This document shows, one piece after another, positions 23,486 to 36,600 of a DNA stretch of 64,000 nucleotides. Source of the DNA: Monodelphis domestica (lineage: Eukaryota > Chordata > Mammalia > Didelphimorphia > Didelphidae); the NCBI RefSeq assembly GCF_027887165.1, contig NC_077235.1:4967378-5031377 (forward strand), written 5' to 3'. The notes below the pieces were generated by a model. The model was not told the DNA's origin. It made no database searches and worked only from the letters and a program-made list of their open reading frames with translations. Both the position numbers and the translations under genes were made by a program. The stretch's first letter is position 1, and every line of letters begins with the position of its first letter.

Positions 23486-24084
23486 TGCCAGAATAAAGGG
23501 TTTATATATACTTTATCCTTGTGGCCAGTGGTTCCTACTTTGTAACCTGCAGATCCCTGGGAAAGATGAGGCTTAGAATTATTGGATGGATATAGGCTCC
23601 CGGCCCTGACTGGAGATAATTCTGTCCCTACAAATCTAGGCCTTTGATCCCGCTCAGTTTATTCCTCTCTTGTCCTGTGAGGAAGACAGTGTGGTTTTTT
23701 TTCCATTAGGGTATTGTCCTTTTGGCTCTCACTTTTAACTTGAGTCCATCCACTCTCTCTGCCTTCTGGGAAGGCAGAAAGTTACTCATGGGGCACTAGA
23801 GTGGAGAAGGTGTGTACTAGCTTGTTAGTGACAGGGTAGAGTGGGGAGGAGTATTTAAATATAGCTCAGCCCAGATGAGGGAAGTCAAGAGCAAAGGGCT
23901 GTCCATCCTTAGGCTCTCTGTAAGATTCAGAATCCTTGAAAGAGCTTTGTTCCAGATGGGGTCTATACCAGGCTCTCACTGATACTCAGTCCCAATAATG
24001 GGATCTTCCCAAATCACCAATTTGTAATCCTGGCCATTAGAGTCCTGACCCCCTTTGAAGGCTAGAGAGCACTGGTGATCAGTC

Positions 24085-24245
24085 AATCAATAGGAAGCCC
24101 TGAGTCTGGTGATAAGAAGACCTGAGTTCAAATCCCACCTCAGACATTTACTATCTAGGTGACCTTGGGTAAGTCTCTGGCCTCGTTTCATCAAATGTAA
24201 AATGTGAATAATAGTAACACACATCTCTGAGTGTCAGCATGAGGT
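24085..24245 (+). mobile_element. MIR-type SINE fragment
   Basis: Contains 'gacctgagttcaaatccc', 'cattta ctatctaggtgacc' and 'atgtaaaatgtgaataatag' in MIR order. Confidence 0.7.
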
Positions 24246-24390
24246 TTGAATGTGTTTCCTTCAATTGATCAACAAACATTCCTTAAGCACCTACTGGGTC
24301 CCAGGCATTGTGCTGGGTACTGGAGAGAGTCCAAAAAGGGCACAGCTCCTAGCCTCAGGAAGCTTTCCTTCTCCTGGGGATGGAGAAGTG

Positions 24391-24413
24391 TGTGTGTGTG
24401 TGTGTGTGTGTGT
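24391..24413 (+). repeat. Short (TG)n microsatellite
   Basis: About eleven TG units at the end of an ancient repeat fragment (24260-24385). Confidence 0.9.
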
Positions 24414-25149
24414 ATAAAATAGATGCAACCTAGACAATACAGATCCTCTCCATGTGCATACAGCAGGCTGGGCAGCCAGGAGGAAGAAAGACTTCAGCTA
24501 CAACAGAAGTTGTTAACATTGGGCGGCTCCCTGGATCAGTCATGGGAAGTCCATGAATCTGTCTGGCTCCTTCGTGCACTGCTCCTGGGGGTCAGATTTT
24601 ATACCCTTGACCACTCTGACCCTCCAAAGCTGGCCTCATTGGAAGGTGGCCTTTGAAGGTGGCCTTCCAGCTGAGCTTTGAAAGGAGCAAGAACTTCTGT
24701 GAGGGGGAGCTGAGGAGGAAGAACTTTCTAAGCCTGGAGAATGGCTGCCAGGGAATCCACGCAGGGAGTACAGCTGGAATAGTAACACTCTGGAGGAGAT
24801 TTAGGGACATGGCTACTTTGGTGAGAGCAGAGGGTTTTGGGAGGAGAATAAGGCCGGAGGCACAGAGAAGTGGGCCCCTTCAGTTTGTTAATAAACTGGA
24901 AGTCCAAATGGGCCACAGACTCCCTTCCTTTTGTTCACAGTGCAGTTGAGGCAGATTAGACTGAGCAAGTTGGTGAAAGTGATGAAAGAGGCAGAACAAC
25001 AGGCAGGAAGCATGCAGGCTGCTAGTAGACTAAGCCACAGAGTCCTCATGGGAACGTGAAGCTCGAGTGCCTCCATCTCAGCAGCAGGCCCCAGGGGAAC
25101 CTGAAGAGTTAGCTGCCTGTATGAAACTCATGCAGGGATGGTCAGATTA

Positions 25150-25325
25150 GCCCTTTTTCTCTCTCTCTCTCCTCTCTGTTTCTGTCTCTCTCCTTCTCCC
25201 TCTGTCTCTGTCTTTCTCCTCTCTGTCTCTCCCTCTCTCCCTCCTTCCTTCCCTCTGTTTCTGTCTCTCCTTCTCTCTTTCTCCTCTCTCACTCCCCCAA
25301 TCCTCCCTTTTCCCCTTTGTTCCCT
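25150..25325 (+). repeat. CT-rich low-complexity tract
   Basis: Interrupted (TCTC)n and (CCTT)n pyrimidine tract. The open frames across it are artefacts of composition. Confidence 0.9.
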
Positions 25326-25484
25326 GCTTTGACAGATGGACTTGCTGAGTCACTGTGATTAGCATCTCATTTGGGGGATGACAATCGATGATGTACCAAG
25401 GTGCCAAGGTCAAGTTCACTTCCTAGAACCAATACAGATCTTACTGGGATTTGTGTTGTGATGGGAATTGTAGTTGTTCCATGT

Positions 25485-25485
<1 letters not shown>

Positions 25486-25548
<63 letters not shown>
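25486..25548 (+). repeat. (CA)n microsatellite
   Basis: Nearly perfect run of about 30 dinucleotides. Confidence 0.98.
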
Positions 25549-25550
<2 letters not shown>

Positions 25551-26809
25551 CAGGAAGGCCATGTGGCTAGCTTTGCCCCCCTTTGCCACCAAGAATGAGT
25601 CCCTTTAGTTGCTTGGGTACTTAAAAGGCTCTTGCTTCTGCTCGCCCGAAGGCCCCAAATCTGAAGTGGCCAGGCCCTGATGTTCTCAAGGGCTAAGCAG
25701 CACAGTCTCCAGAAACCCCCTCAGTCTGAAGAAAGGGACAAAACTGTTTCTTCTGGGGCCCAAGACATTGAAGGTGGAGGCTTTTCAGGATCGAGCTTTC
25801 CCAGACAACTCAAGGCAACTAGACAAGCGTTTGTCCCACCTACCTGCCCCCGTGTCATGTGCCAGACCCTACAGTCAGTGCTAGGGGCACATAGAGACAA
25901 TGAAAAGTAATTTGTGCCTTCTAAGTTTCTCCTGTGGGAAAGCAATAGGCCCCTAGAGAAGGAAGTACACCCCGTATTTAAGGATACAGAAAGTTCGAAC
26001 TATATAAAGGCTTCCATTCTGAGGTGGTGCCTAAGATGGGCCTTGAAGGAAGCTCAGAATTGTAAGAGGTGGAGATGAAGAGGGAGAACATTCTAGGTAC
26101 AGGGCCCAGCCTGTGCCTTTCCTTTGGCTCTGTGGGAGATTAGCATTCAGACTGATTCCCACTGATTGGTGATTTTCCCCTCTGCACAATCGAATTTGCC
26201 ATAGCAGCTAGAGAGCCTATGTCAGAGCCAGAATGATCTTTCTCTGATATGAGTTGTGTGGGGAGAGTCATGGAAGTTCCCAGGGTCTGAGGAAGCTCTC
26301 TCCAATTCCATGTTCCCTAGATCTAGGAACTCACAGCTCCAGTTCCTACTGCTAGCCTGCCCCCTCCTTCCCTCTGATCACAAACTGAAAGAGCACATGA
26401 ACAGCGTGGGCAGCACATGCTATCCTAATGGGAGAAAAGGGAGCAAATAATGCAGGCTATGTTCTCTTGGGGAAATTTGTAGAACATCACATTTCCTGTC
26501 CTTCTTTGCCTCAGACCAGCCACGGCACTGAGCATGGCTGCCACATCCAGCCAGTCCCTCATCCCATCAGTAGGTAGACAGATATATGGAACCCTGCTGT
26601 GGAGGCTGGGAACAACGAGCCCTTATGTACTTGATTATCTTCATGAGAGGTCACAGCCTGTGCCAGAGTGAGGCCATGGCCCACCTCCTAGAGGAGAATC
26701 TGTGTTGGGATGTGTCATTTGGCCGTTTTTCTCCTAGAGGCAAGAACTGGTAACATAAAGCATTTCTAGCTCTATGGAGGATGGGCCCACTTTCTTCCCC
26801 CCCCCCCAC

Positions 26810-26955
26810 TTTTTAAAAAACCCTTGCCTTCTGTTTTATAGCAATACTGAGTATTGATTCCCAGGCAGAAGAGTGGGAAGGGCTGGGCAATGTGGGTATG
26901 GGGGTAGGGGTCAGTTAAGTAACTTGCTCAGGATCACACAGCTAGGAAGTGGGCC
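26810..26955 (-). mobile_element. tRNA-derived marsupial SINE, head-truncated
   Basis: Tail 'cccttgccttctgttttatag' is on the left. The core ends 'gatcacacagctaggaagtg', after which the head is missing. The stretch 26.96-28.39 kb has no repeat or gene I can name, but may hold 5' untranslated sequence of SERTM2: an acceptor-like TTTGCAG at 27514-27520 is followed by a donor-like AGAG|GTGAG at 27659. Confidence 0.8.
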
Positions 26956-28397
26956 CACTTTCAATGGCCTTTATAAGGCACAGACTTTTTCAGTAGTCAA
27001 TGGCATGTTAAAGACACTTGCTAGGTTTAGTGGTCTGGTGTTACAGGCCTGGCAGAAGCATGGCTTTAAGGCCCTCACACATATCCTTCTCCCTGCCTCC
27101 CTGAAAGCCCCTAAATCTCCTAAAGCATCCCTTACATGGCAGTGAACTAGACCTCCCTGAAGCCTCATCTGCCTTGACCAAGGAGCCCCTCGGCAGTGAT
27201 CTCCTCCACCTTTCGTAGGCCCCGGCCCTGCTGACTTCTTGATCTTCAACTGCTCTTCTCAGCCCTTTTAGCAGGGCCTTCTGTACATTCTGCCACAGGG
27301 CAAATTGAGTTCTTGGCTGCCGTTGGGGGATTTGGCTTGCTCACTAACTTAAAAGCGTGTGTCCCAGGAAATCCTAAAACCTTTAAGTATTTCTAAAATT
27401 GTCTCGACCCCAGCAAACTCCTTCCCCCACCTTGCTCCCTGCCAATCTCTTCTTTCAGGGAAATGTCTCCTCTGTACTTGTTTGAACAATTGCTTCTCTA
27501 ATTGTGGGTTTGTTTGCAGGAAGGCTGAGCTTTAGATGCCCCCAAACTTCCTTGTTGGGAGCCTCCAGAGGACAGAACCCGAGACACCAGCTTCTTCCAG
27601 ACCATTCACCCCTGTGAAGTCTTCAGCTTGGACATTCTCCTTGCACTTAAGGCCAGAGGTGAGAGGAGAGAAAGAACATGTGCCAAGAGTGTGGCCCAGA
27701 CATCCTGATTCCCCATTGTGGCAGCTTGGCCAGGATGGGACAAGTCCCTTTCTAAGAGAGGGTTCAGAGAGAAAGCCAGATTGAAGGCCAGACCCCCCCC
27801 CCCACCAGAAGCCTGCCCAGATTTTCTTTTGCATGGAATCTTTTCTTGTAAACCAGACCACAGACTTGAAGGATCCTTGACTCTCAAAATTGGGGGGGCC
27901 TCCAGGTCCAATATTTGAACTCCCACCTGAAGCAGGGACAGAATCATCTAGACTTTGCTCTACTGTGGGCCAAAAACACATCCCTACTCCTACTTGCCAG
28001 CAGAAGAAAAGGCTGCTACACTGGAACATGATTGGTCTTACGGGGGTGTCAGGCCTATCCCTGCCCCACTCCTCCAGCATCAGTGTCCTAAAGGGCTTCT
28101 ACTAGATTAAATTTGAGCAACAAAAGAAAGCTGGTGAAAACAAGGAGAGCCTATTGTCTTAGGGCTAAACCCCATGTTCTTGGGGGCTGCATTTGCTATT
28201 GCTGCAAGCCAGGTAGAGCTTAGCCATAGCTCCTGCCCAGCTCTCATCAGTTTCTGGGAAGGAGCACTATTGGAAGGGGAGCCCAGCATGGTGCAGATTC
28301 TGTTAAATTTCCCCATGAATGTGGAAACAAATCAAGGGAACTGCCAGCTATCTAGAGGAGACTAGCAATAGAGAATCGGCATTAACTCGATCCTTGA

Positions 28398-28673
<276 letters not shown>

Positions 28674-29678
28674 AAATGGGGTGTGTTAGTGATCAAGGGC
28701 CCCGTGACCTGTGAGTGCTCCCAGGCGGGGACACTGCACAGACCCTCTCATGAAAGTGACCGGAAGCTCCAGTTTGCTTAGGGTTTCATTCATGTGGCCT
28801 GACCGAGTGCAAGACATTGCACAGGTCTCTCACTTGTGGAGATTCTCACTCGCCCAGAAACCTGGAAGAGGCAGCTGGCGGAAGGAAAGGCCAGGTTTCC
28901 ATAGTGATGGGTACCCTTGAGCTCTACAAAAACCCACATTCTATTGTTGAAAAAGACATGGGATCCGTAGAAGGCTCCAGAATAAGACAAGGTGACTTGC
29001 CCACAAAATGGCTGATGATCTACAGAAGAAAAGGCCCTCTGGGTTTAAAGCACTCACTTGTCATACTTAAATACTAAAACAACACTTGTGTAGACCCGCT
29101 CAAAGGAGGCCTCAGCCCTCTCCAAAGGGAGCAGTAGTTGAATCATATTGGACCATCTAGCTGTCTCTGGGGGGGGGGGAAGCAGATACTCAGGGATGCT
29201 TCTCTGCTTAAGAGAGCAAGCTGACAGCAGGACATTTCTGGGAAATTAACTCAGCTGCTGAGAAATATGTGCCTCTTGTATCTGTTTTACTACCATTGCT
29301 GGACCTTGAAAAACCCAGATAAGGAAAGTTGCTTCATCACAAACTATTGGAAAGAAGAGATCCCAAACACACGAGGCAAAATAAAGCTAAAATGCTATCA
29401 CCGGGGCAATGAAGATTACATTAGGCAGAGTGCTTCCCTTCCTTTCTCACCCTCCCCATCCTGGTCCAGGATGAAGCTCCTAGACAGAAATGGGCAAGGA
29501 GGTGTGGGCTAAGCATTTTAAAGTGGGAAGCCAAGATCCCTGAGATTCTGCCACTGAACCACTGGAGTTTGGGGCAAAACACTGAAATCTGGGCCTTAAG
29601 TTTTTCTTTCTGTAAAATGGACAAATAGATGGCAACATAATTGGCAGTAGGTTGTTCATTGTGGCAGATGGAGGGGGG

Positions 29679-29681
<3 letters not shown>

Positions 29682-29738
<57 letters not shown>
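29682..29738 (+). repeat. (TG)n microsatellite
   Basis: Perfect dinucleotide run downstream of SERTM2. Sequence from 28.7 to 30.8 kb is otherwise unique and may include the SERTM2 3' UTR. Confidence 0.98.
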
Positions 29739-29742
<4 letters not shown>

Positions 29743-30849
29743 TCGAGTAGAGCAAAAACATATATAAAATATGCATCTGTGATCCCTGGCATGTCCTGGC
29801 ACTGGGAAAAAGAAACGGTCTCTATTCATGTTTTATGTGTAAGATACCTAATTAAAAGGGACCTCACTGAGACCAATGTCCTCCAATGTGCTATTCGTTT
29901 TTTTTTCCTGGATGTCTCCCTCTTCCAGACCAAAAGGTAACCGTCTCATTTCTTCCTAATGAGCATGAAGGCCACAGCTTTCCTGAGCCCCCTTGGTAGG
30001 CCCTATCAGCGCAGACAGAACTGGATAGAGATAAGAACATTCCTGAAAGAGCTGAGAAAGACAAGTGCTGTTTTGAAAGGAGTCTACATTGTAACTTGGA
30101 TCGTGGCCTTGTTGCACACAAAGATACCAATCAATGTCTGGGATGGTGTTGCCTGTTAGAAAGCCGTGCCTTCTTGGCCTAAAATATGAATGATGGGCAT
30201 CTAGTTTCCCAGGCTGCTCCCAGAGTTAAATCAGAACTGGATGGGCGATACTATAGACCCACTTCAGCCTGTGACACCATCTATGGGTTGTAAGGACTTT
30301 CAACCAGCCCCTTTACTCTGTTCTATATCTGGCTTTGTGGCAAAACTCCCAAAGGCTTTCCATTTTTACACACAGTCATTTGCCAATGCTACCCTCTCTA
30401 AGGGGCCTCAACATATTAAATCCCCACAACGCAGAACTGAAATTAGCAGCAGTCCTGACTGCGCACCTGTTCCAGACATTCAGGATGGATGGAACAGGTG
30501 GGCTGGGTCTTTGTTGGTGTGTGCAACTCCCCTCTGGTTCTAAATTTTCTGCAGAGCAACAAGCATCCCTTTCTCTCCTTTAAAAAAATATGCTCCATCT
30601 TGGTGGCTTGAGCTCAGACCTCTTGGATTCTTTGCAATGGGCACTTTTGCAGACACAATGGTCATATAGGGCTATTGAGGACGGCTATTATCAGTGAGAA
30701 CCTTTTAAAACCTCCTACAAACCCCAAATGCCAACTCATTCAAGGCATACCCTTTCCTCCTAAGAATATGCTTCATTAGCAGAGAAAACCCCTCATGAGA
30801 GATTTCTCCTTACCACTGCAAATAAAGAACTAGTCAACCCAACCAACTC

Positions 30850-30990
30850 AACCATTAAAAGGTGGTCTGGGGAACTGGGAAAAGTTAGATGACTTGCCTA
30901 GGGTCAGCCAGTCAAGTATGTGCCAGAGGTTAGTACTGGAATCCAGGTCTCCCTGACTCCAAGGCCAACCTAGGAATGATTTCACTGTCT
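30850..30990 (-). mobile_element. MIR-type SINE fragment
   Basis: 'gatgacttgcctagggtcagcc' and 'ggaatccaggtctccctgactcc' read as MIR on the minus strand. Confidence 0.6.
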
Positions 30991-31439
30991 TCTTGTTTTT
31001 GACCTTTTACTGATGTAAGCCTTGGCCTTACAGGACTAGTTCAACTTAGCTTCTCAGTCACTAATGCTGACTAAGATTCCCAGTCTAGTTATTCACCTGG
31101 AAAACAACTACCTGCTTTCATGACAACACCCCCGGGGAGTCAGACTTCCACTGAGCAGCCGCCAAGATGCTGCACAAGCTACCGATTAAACAAATATAGT
31201 GGTGATAACACAAGAGGTGCATTGAAGCTGCACTCTCATTAAAGCAATTGAAGGGGTAATTAAGTAAAAATGAAAAAGAAACAGACTTTATAAGCTTAGT
31301 TACCCCACTGCAAATAGAAATTCTACCCTCCATTACATAATATTCCCTCCTATGCAAAACTTATTACATCAATATATGGTATTCCAAGATGGGCACCATT
31401 TGTAATGACCTCTCCTGCCTCCTTGCCACCCTATGACCT

Positions 31440-31600
31440 TCTAGTTCTGTGGTGGTGAACCTATGGCATGTGTACCATCACCCCAGCACAGAGATCCCCA
31501 GAGTTCCTTACTAGAAAGCCAGAGGGATGTGGCCCTGGCTGCTCCCCTGTCCTTTCCCCTCTACACTTGTGCCTGAGGACCTTTCTCCCATCACCCACAT
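31440..31600 (+). mobile_element. hAT-type nonautonomous element fragment
   Basis: Begins 'ctgtggtggtgaacctatggc', a variant of the hAT terminus seen at 15.73 and 54.95 kb. The right end is uncertain. Confidence 0.45.
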
Positions 31601-31899
31601 AGTCTCAAAAATAGAGAAAAACATCCCAGTTACCAATTTCCCCCAACAAGGCTTAACAAGACAAGCAAGAATCATTTATCATCTCTCTTTATTTGACAGC
31701 AAACCCAGCATACACACACTGACAGTGTTTATTTAGTTTAACAGGTTGATTTGCTGTATGTTGTATTGTCCCGCCGCCACCCCCCCCTCCAGGCTATCAG
31801 GTCAATTCAGACCTTCAGGAGATAGAGACAGAGACAGCTTCAAAAAGCTGAATCTAAGTACATAAGATAATAGGTAGTTTTTTTCACAGAAGTACTTTC

Positions 31900-33350
31900 T
31901 CTGAGTTGCAAGGGCTAGACCCCAGCAGGCCTGGATGCACGAAAAACACCTGAGCGATCTTCTATCAGGATTATGGGGGACGGATCTTATCAGGTCCAGA
32001 TCCACTGAATTCCTAAGAGAAGATCTAATAAGGTTACCTTATATTTGTCTAGGTTGCAATTACATTTACAAATATTCAAGAACTCTGGAGATAAGACCTA
32101 ATAAGATTACCTTAGTTTTCTGAGTTGTGATCCCATTGCTTCTAGATCTTCAGGAACTCCCAAGTCCTTCCTGGGTTGCGGGGGCCGGACCCCGTCAGGT
32201 CCGGATCTTCAGGGACTCCTAAGAGAAGAGCTAATTAGGTTACCTCATACTTTTCTGGGTTATAATTGCATTTCCAAATATTTAAGAGAATTAGAGATAA
32301 AATCTAATGATGTTACCTCCATTTTCTGGGTTGTGATCCCATTGGATCCATATCTTCGTGAACTTCCAAGTTGTCCTCTCTGGGTTGCGGGGGCCGGACC
32401 CCGTCAGGTCCGGATCTTCGTGAACTTCCAAGTTGTCCTCTCTGGGTTGCGGGGGCCGGACCCCGTCAGGTCCAGATCCCCAGGAACTCCTAAAAGAAGA
32501 GCTAATAAGGTTATGACAGTTGTTTGGGTCGTAATTACATTTCCAAATATTCAAGAACTCTGGAGAAGAAATCTAATAAAGTTACCTCAGTTCTCTGAGT
32601 TGTGATGTCATCAGATCTAGATCCGCAGGAATTCCAGAGCCGTCATCTCTGGGTTGCAGAGTCTGGACCCCATCAGGTCCCGATCTTCAGGAACTCCTAT
32701 AAGAAGAATAAGGTTACCTCAAAGTTGTCTGAGTTGGAATTGCAATTATTCAAAAATTTGGGAGATGAAATTTAAAGATGTTACCTTCATTTTCTGGGTT
32801 GTGATCCCATTGGATCCAGATCTTCGGAAACTTCCAAGTTGTCCTCTCTGGGTTGCGGGGGCCGGACCCCGTCAGGTCCGGATCTTCAGAAATTTCCAAG
32901 TCGTCCTTTCTCTGGGTTGCGGGGACCGGACCCCGTCAGGTCCGGATCTTCAGAAATTTCCAAGTCGTCCTTTCTCTGGGTTGCGGGGGCCGGACCCCGT
33001 CAGGTCCGGATCTTCAGAAACTCCGAAGTCATCCTCTCTGGGTTGCGGGGACCGGACCCCGTCAGGTCCAGTTCTTCAGAAACTTCCAAGTCATCCTCTC
33101 TCTGGGTTGCGGGGGCCGGACCCCGTCAGGTCCGGATCTTCAGGAATTCCCAAGTTGTCCTCTCTGGGTTGCGGGGGCCGGACCCCGTCAGGTCCGGATC
33201 CTCAAGAACTCTCAAGTCCTCATCTCTGGGTTGCGGGGACCGGACCCCGTCAGGTCCAGATCTTCAGGAATTCCCAAGTTGTCTTCTCTGGGTTGCGGGG
33301 ACCAGACCCCGTCAGGTCCAGATCCTCCGGAACTCTTAAGAAAGTTAATA
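31900..33350. repeat. GC-rich tandem array with hairpin-forming 62-64 bp units
   Basis: Eight regular copies of a 62-64 bp unit begin with GGGTTGCGGG at 32850, 32914, 32978, 33040, 33104, 33166, 33228 and 33290. Further copies lie at 32173, 32382 and 32444, with diverged ones near 31903, 31976 and 32651. Each unit contains CCGGACC, the six-base loop CCGTCA, then GGTCCGG, a perfect 7 bp stem-loop on either strand, and three or more CpGs. Between unit clusters runs an AT-richer spacer ('taataaggttacctca ... catttccaaatattcaag') that itself recurs. Open frames run through in all three frames because the unit lacks stops, so this is not protein-coding evidence. Confidence 0.93.
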
Positions 33351-33639
33351 AGTTTACCATACAGTTGACTGGTATACAGTTACATTTCCAAATATTCAGT
33401 AATCAGAGAAATGAGATTTAATTCACTTACCTGCATTTTCTGGGTGGAGATCCTATTGGTTCCAAATAGGATGGTTCTCACTCCAGGTTGTGGCAAGAAC
33501 TTTGAAGAAAACAGCTAGAGCCAGCTTTAAGGTCCATAGGAGTCTGTATGCTACACTTTTTAAGTGTAGGGTTTCTCCAAGGCAAATGATACTGGCAAGT
33601 GGCTAATGACCATAGGAAGTCAGCCAGTGGTCATTCTAT

Positions 33640-36600
33640 CTCTCCCGCAAAAAAAAAAAGATGAAGGAGTCTGAGGAATGGACTAGGCCTTCCTAAGGTC
33701 CAGACAGAGCCTGTACCCATATCCCTCTTTTCTGCAAGGGAAGTAGTTGAGAGCAAAAGGCTTTCTGTTCATAGCCACAGATTTCTGGCTTTTAAACCCC
33801 TATCCAGGGTTAGCTGGCTCAAGCTTCAAAATTGTAAGGCTCCATTGTAGGAATTAGGTCGCTTACCGCACCCCTCTCCCCAAAAAAGTGAAAAATAGCA
33901 TCTTAGGAATGCAACGTGCCTTCCTAATAATGTACCAGACAGAGCATGCCTCCATATCCCTCTTTTCTGCAAGGGAACTAGATGAGAGCAAAAGGCTTTC
34001 AGCTCATGACCACAGAGTTCTGGCTTTTAGACCTCTACCCAAGTCCAGCTTCAAAATTGTAAGGCGCCATGGTAGGGCGAAGGTCGCTTGCCTCACCCCT
34101 CTCCCCGAATCAGTGATCAACAGCAAATTAGGAATGTGAAGCGTATTCCTAATGTACCAGAAAGAGCCTGCCCCCCCCATATCCCTCTTTTCTGCAAGGG
34201 AATTAGTTGAGAGCAAAAGGCATTCAGCTCATGACCACAGAGTTCTGGCTTGTGGGCCCTACCAGGAGCCTGCTTTCTCAAGCTTAAACACTGAGAAGCT
34301 AAGGGTACGAACTGAGTCACTCGTAACACTGCCTCTTCCACAAACGCCAGATGAAAGAGTGTGAAGAGTGGCTGAGGTCTTCTTAAAGAAACAGAGAGAG
34401 CCTGAAGCCCCCATATCCCTCTTTTCTGCAAGGGAACTAGCTGAGAGCAAAAGGCATTCTGCTCATGGCCAGAGTTCTGGCTTTTAGACCTCTACCCAAG
34501 GCCAGCTTCAAAATTGTAAGGCGCCATGGTAGGGCGAAGGTCGCTTGCCTCACCCCTCTCCCCAAATCAGTGATCAACAGCAAATTAGGAATGTGAAGCG
34601 TATTCCTAATGTACCAGAAAGAGCCTGCCCTCCACATCCCTCTTTTCTGCAAGGGAACTAGTTGAGAGCAAAAGGCATTCAGCTCATGACCACAGAGTTC
34701 TGGCTTGTGGGCCCTACCAGGAGCCTGCTTTCTCAAGCTTAAACACGGAGAGGCCTAAAGGTAAGTAGGAACTGAGTCACTCATAACACTGCCTCTTTCG
34801 CAAACGGCAGATGAAAGAGTGTGAAGAGTGGCTAAGGACATCCTAACGTACCAGACAAAGCCTGCACCCATATCCCTCTTTTCTGTAAGGGAACTAGCTG
34901 AGAGCAAAAGGCGTTCTTGCTCCTGGCCACAGAGTTCTGGCTTTTAGACCTCTACCCAAGGTCAGCTTCAAAATTGTAAGGCCCCATGGTAGGGCGAAGG
35001 TCGCTTACCACACCCCTCTCCCCGAATCAGTGATCAACAGCAAATTAGGACTGTGAAGTGTATTCCTAATGTACCAGAAAGAGCCTGCCCCCCCATATCC
35101 CTCTTTTCTGCAAGGGAACTAATTGAGAGCAAAAGGCATTCAGCTCATGACCACAGAGTTCTGGCTTGTGGGCCCTACCAGGAGCCTGCTTTCTCAAGCT
35201 TAAACACTGAGAGGCCTAAAGGTAAGTAGGAACTGAGTCACTCATAACACTGCCTCTTTCGCAAACGGCAGATGAAAGAGTGTGAAGAGTGGCTAAGGAC
35301 ATCCTAACATACCAGACAAAGCCTGCACCCATATCCCTCTTTTCTGCAAGGGAACTAGCTGAGAGCAAAAGGCGTTCTTGCTCCTGGCCACAGAGTTCTG
35401 GCTTTTAGACCTCTACCCAAGGTCAGCTTCAAAATTGTAAGGCGCCATGGTAGGGCGAAGGTCGCTTACCACACCCCTCTCCCCGAATCAGTGATCAACA
35501 GCAAATTAGGACTGTGAAGTGTATTCCTAATGTACCAGAAAGAGCCTGCCCCCCCATATCCCTCTTTTCTGCAAGGGAACTAATTGAGAGCAAAAGGCAT
35601 TCAGCTCATGACCACAGAGTTCTGGCTTGTGGGCCCTACCAGGAGCCTGCTTTCTCAAGCTTAAACACTGAGAGGCCTAAAGGTAAGTAGGAACTGAGTC
35701 ACTCATAACACTGCCTCTTTCGCAAACGGCAGATGAAAGAGTGTGAAGAGTGGCTAAGGACATCCTAACGTACCAGACAAAGCCTGCACCCATATCCCTC
35801 TTTTCTGCAAGGGAACTAGCTGAGAGCAAAAGGCGTTCTTGCTCCTGGCCACAGAGTTCTGGCTTTTAGACCTCTACCCAAGGTCAGCTTCAAAATTGTA
35901 AGGCGCCATGGTAGGGCGAAGGTCGCTTACCACACCCCTCTCCCCGAATCAGTGATCAACAGCAAATTAGGACTGTGAAGTGTATTCCTAATGTACCAGA
36001 AAGAGCCTGCCCCCCACATCCCTCTTTTCTGCAAGGGAACTAGTTGAGAGCAAAAGGCATTCAGCTCATGACCACAGAGTTCTGGCTTGTGGGCCCTACC
36101 AGGAGCCTGCTTTCTCAAGCTTCAACACTGAGAAGCCTAAGGGTGCGAACTGAGACACTTGTAAAACTGCCTCTTCCACAAATGACAGATTAAAGAGTGT
36201 GAAGAGTGGCTGAGGTCTTCTTAAAGCAACAGAGAGAGCCTGAAGCCCCCATATCCCTCTTTTCTGCAAGGGAACTAGTTGAGAGCAAAAGGCATTCTGC
36301 TCATGGCCAGAGTTCTGGCTTTTAGACCTCTACCCAAGGTCAGTTTGCTCCAGTTTCAAAATGTAAAGGTGCCCTGGTAGGGCAAAGGTCGCTTACCACA
36401 CCCCTCTCCCCAAATCAGTGATCAACAGCAAATTAGGAATGTGAAGCGTATTCCTAATGTACCAGAAAGAGCCTGCTCCCCCCATATCCCTCTTTTCTGC
36501 AAGGGAACTAATTGAGAGCAAAAGGCATTCAGCTCATGACCACAGAGTTCTGGCTTGTGGGCCCTACCAGGAGCCTGCTTTCTCAAGCTTAAACACTGAG

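Noticed and set aside
25138-25598. Ser/Leu-rich and (HT)n frames
   Set aside because: Products of the CT tract and the CA microsatellite.
29421-29940. Frames containing (HT)n or (VC)n
   Set aside because: Translation of the TG microsatellite.
32654-33421. Open frames of 166-255 residues through the GC-rich array, repeating GPDPVRS or RTPSGPD
   Set aside because: All three forward frames are open because the repeat unit lacks stops, and unit lengths of 62 and 64 bases shift the frame between copies.
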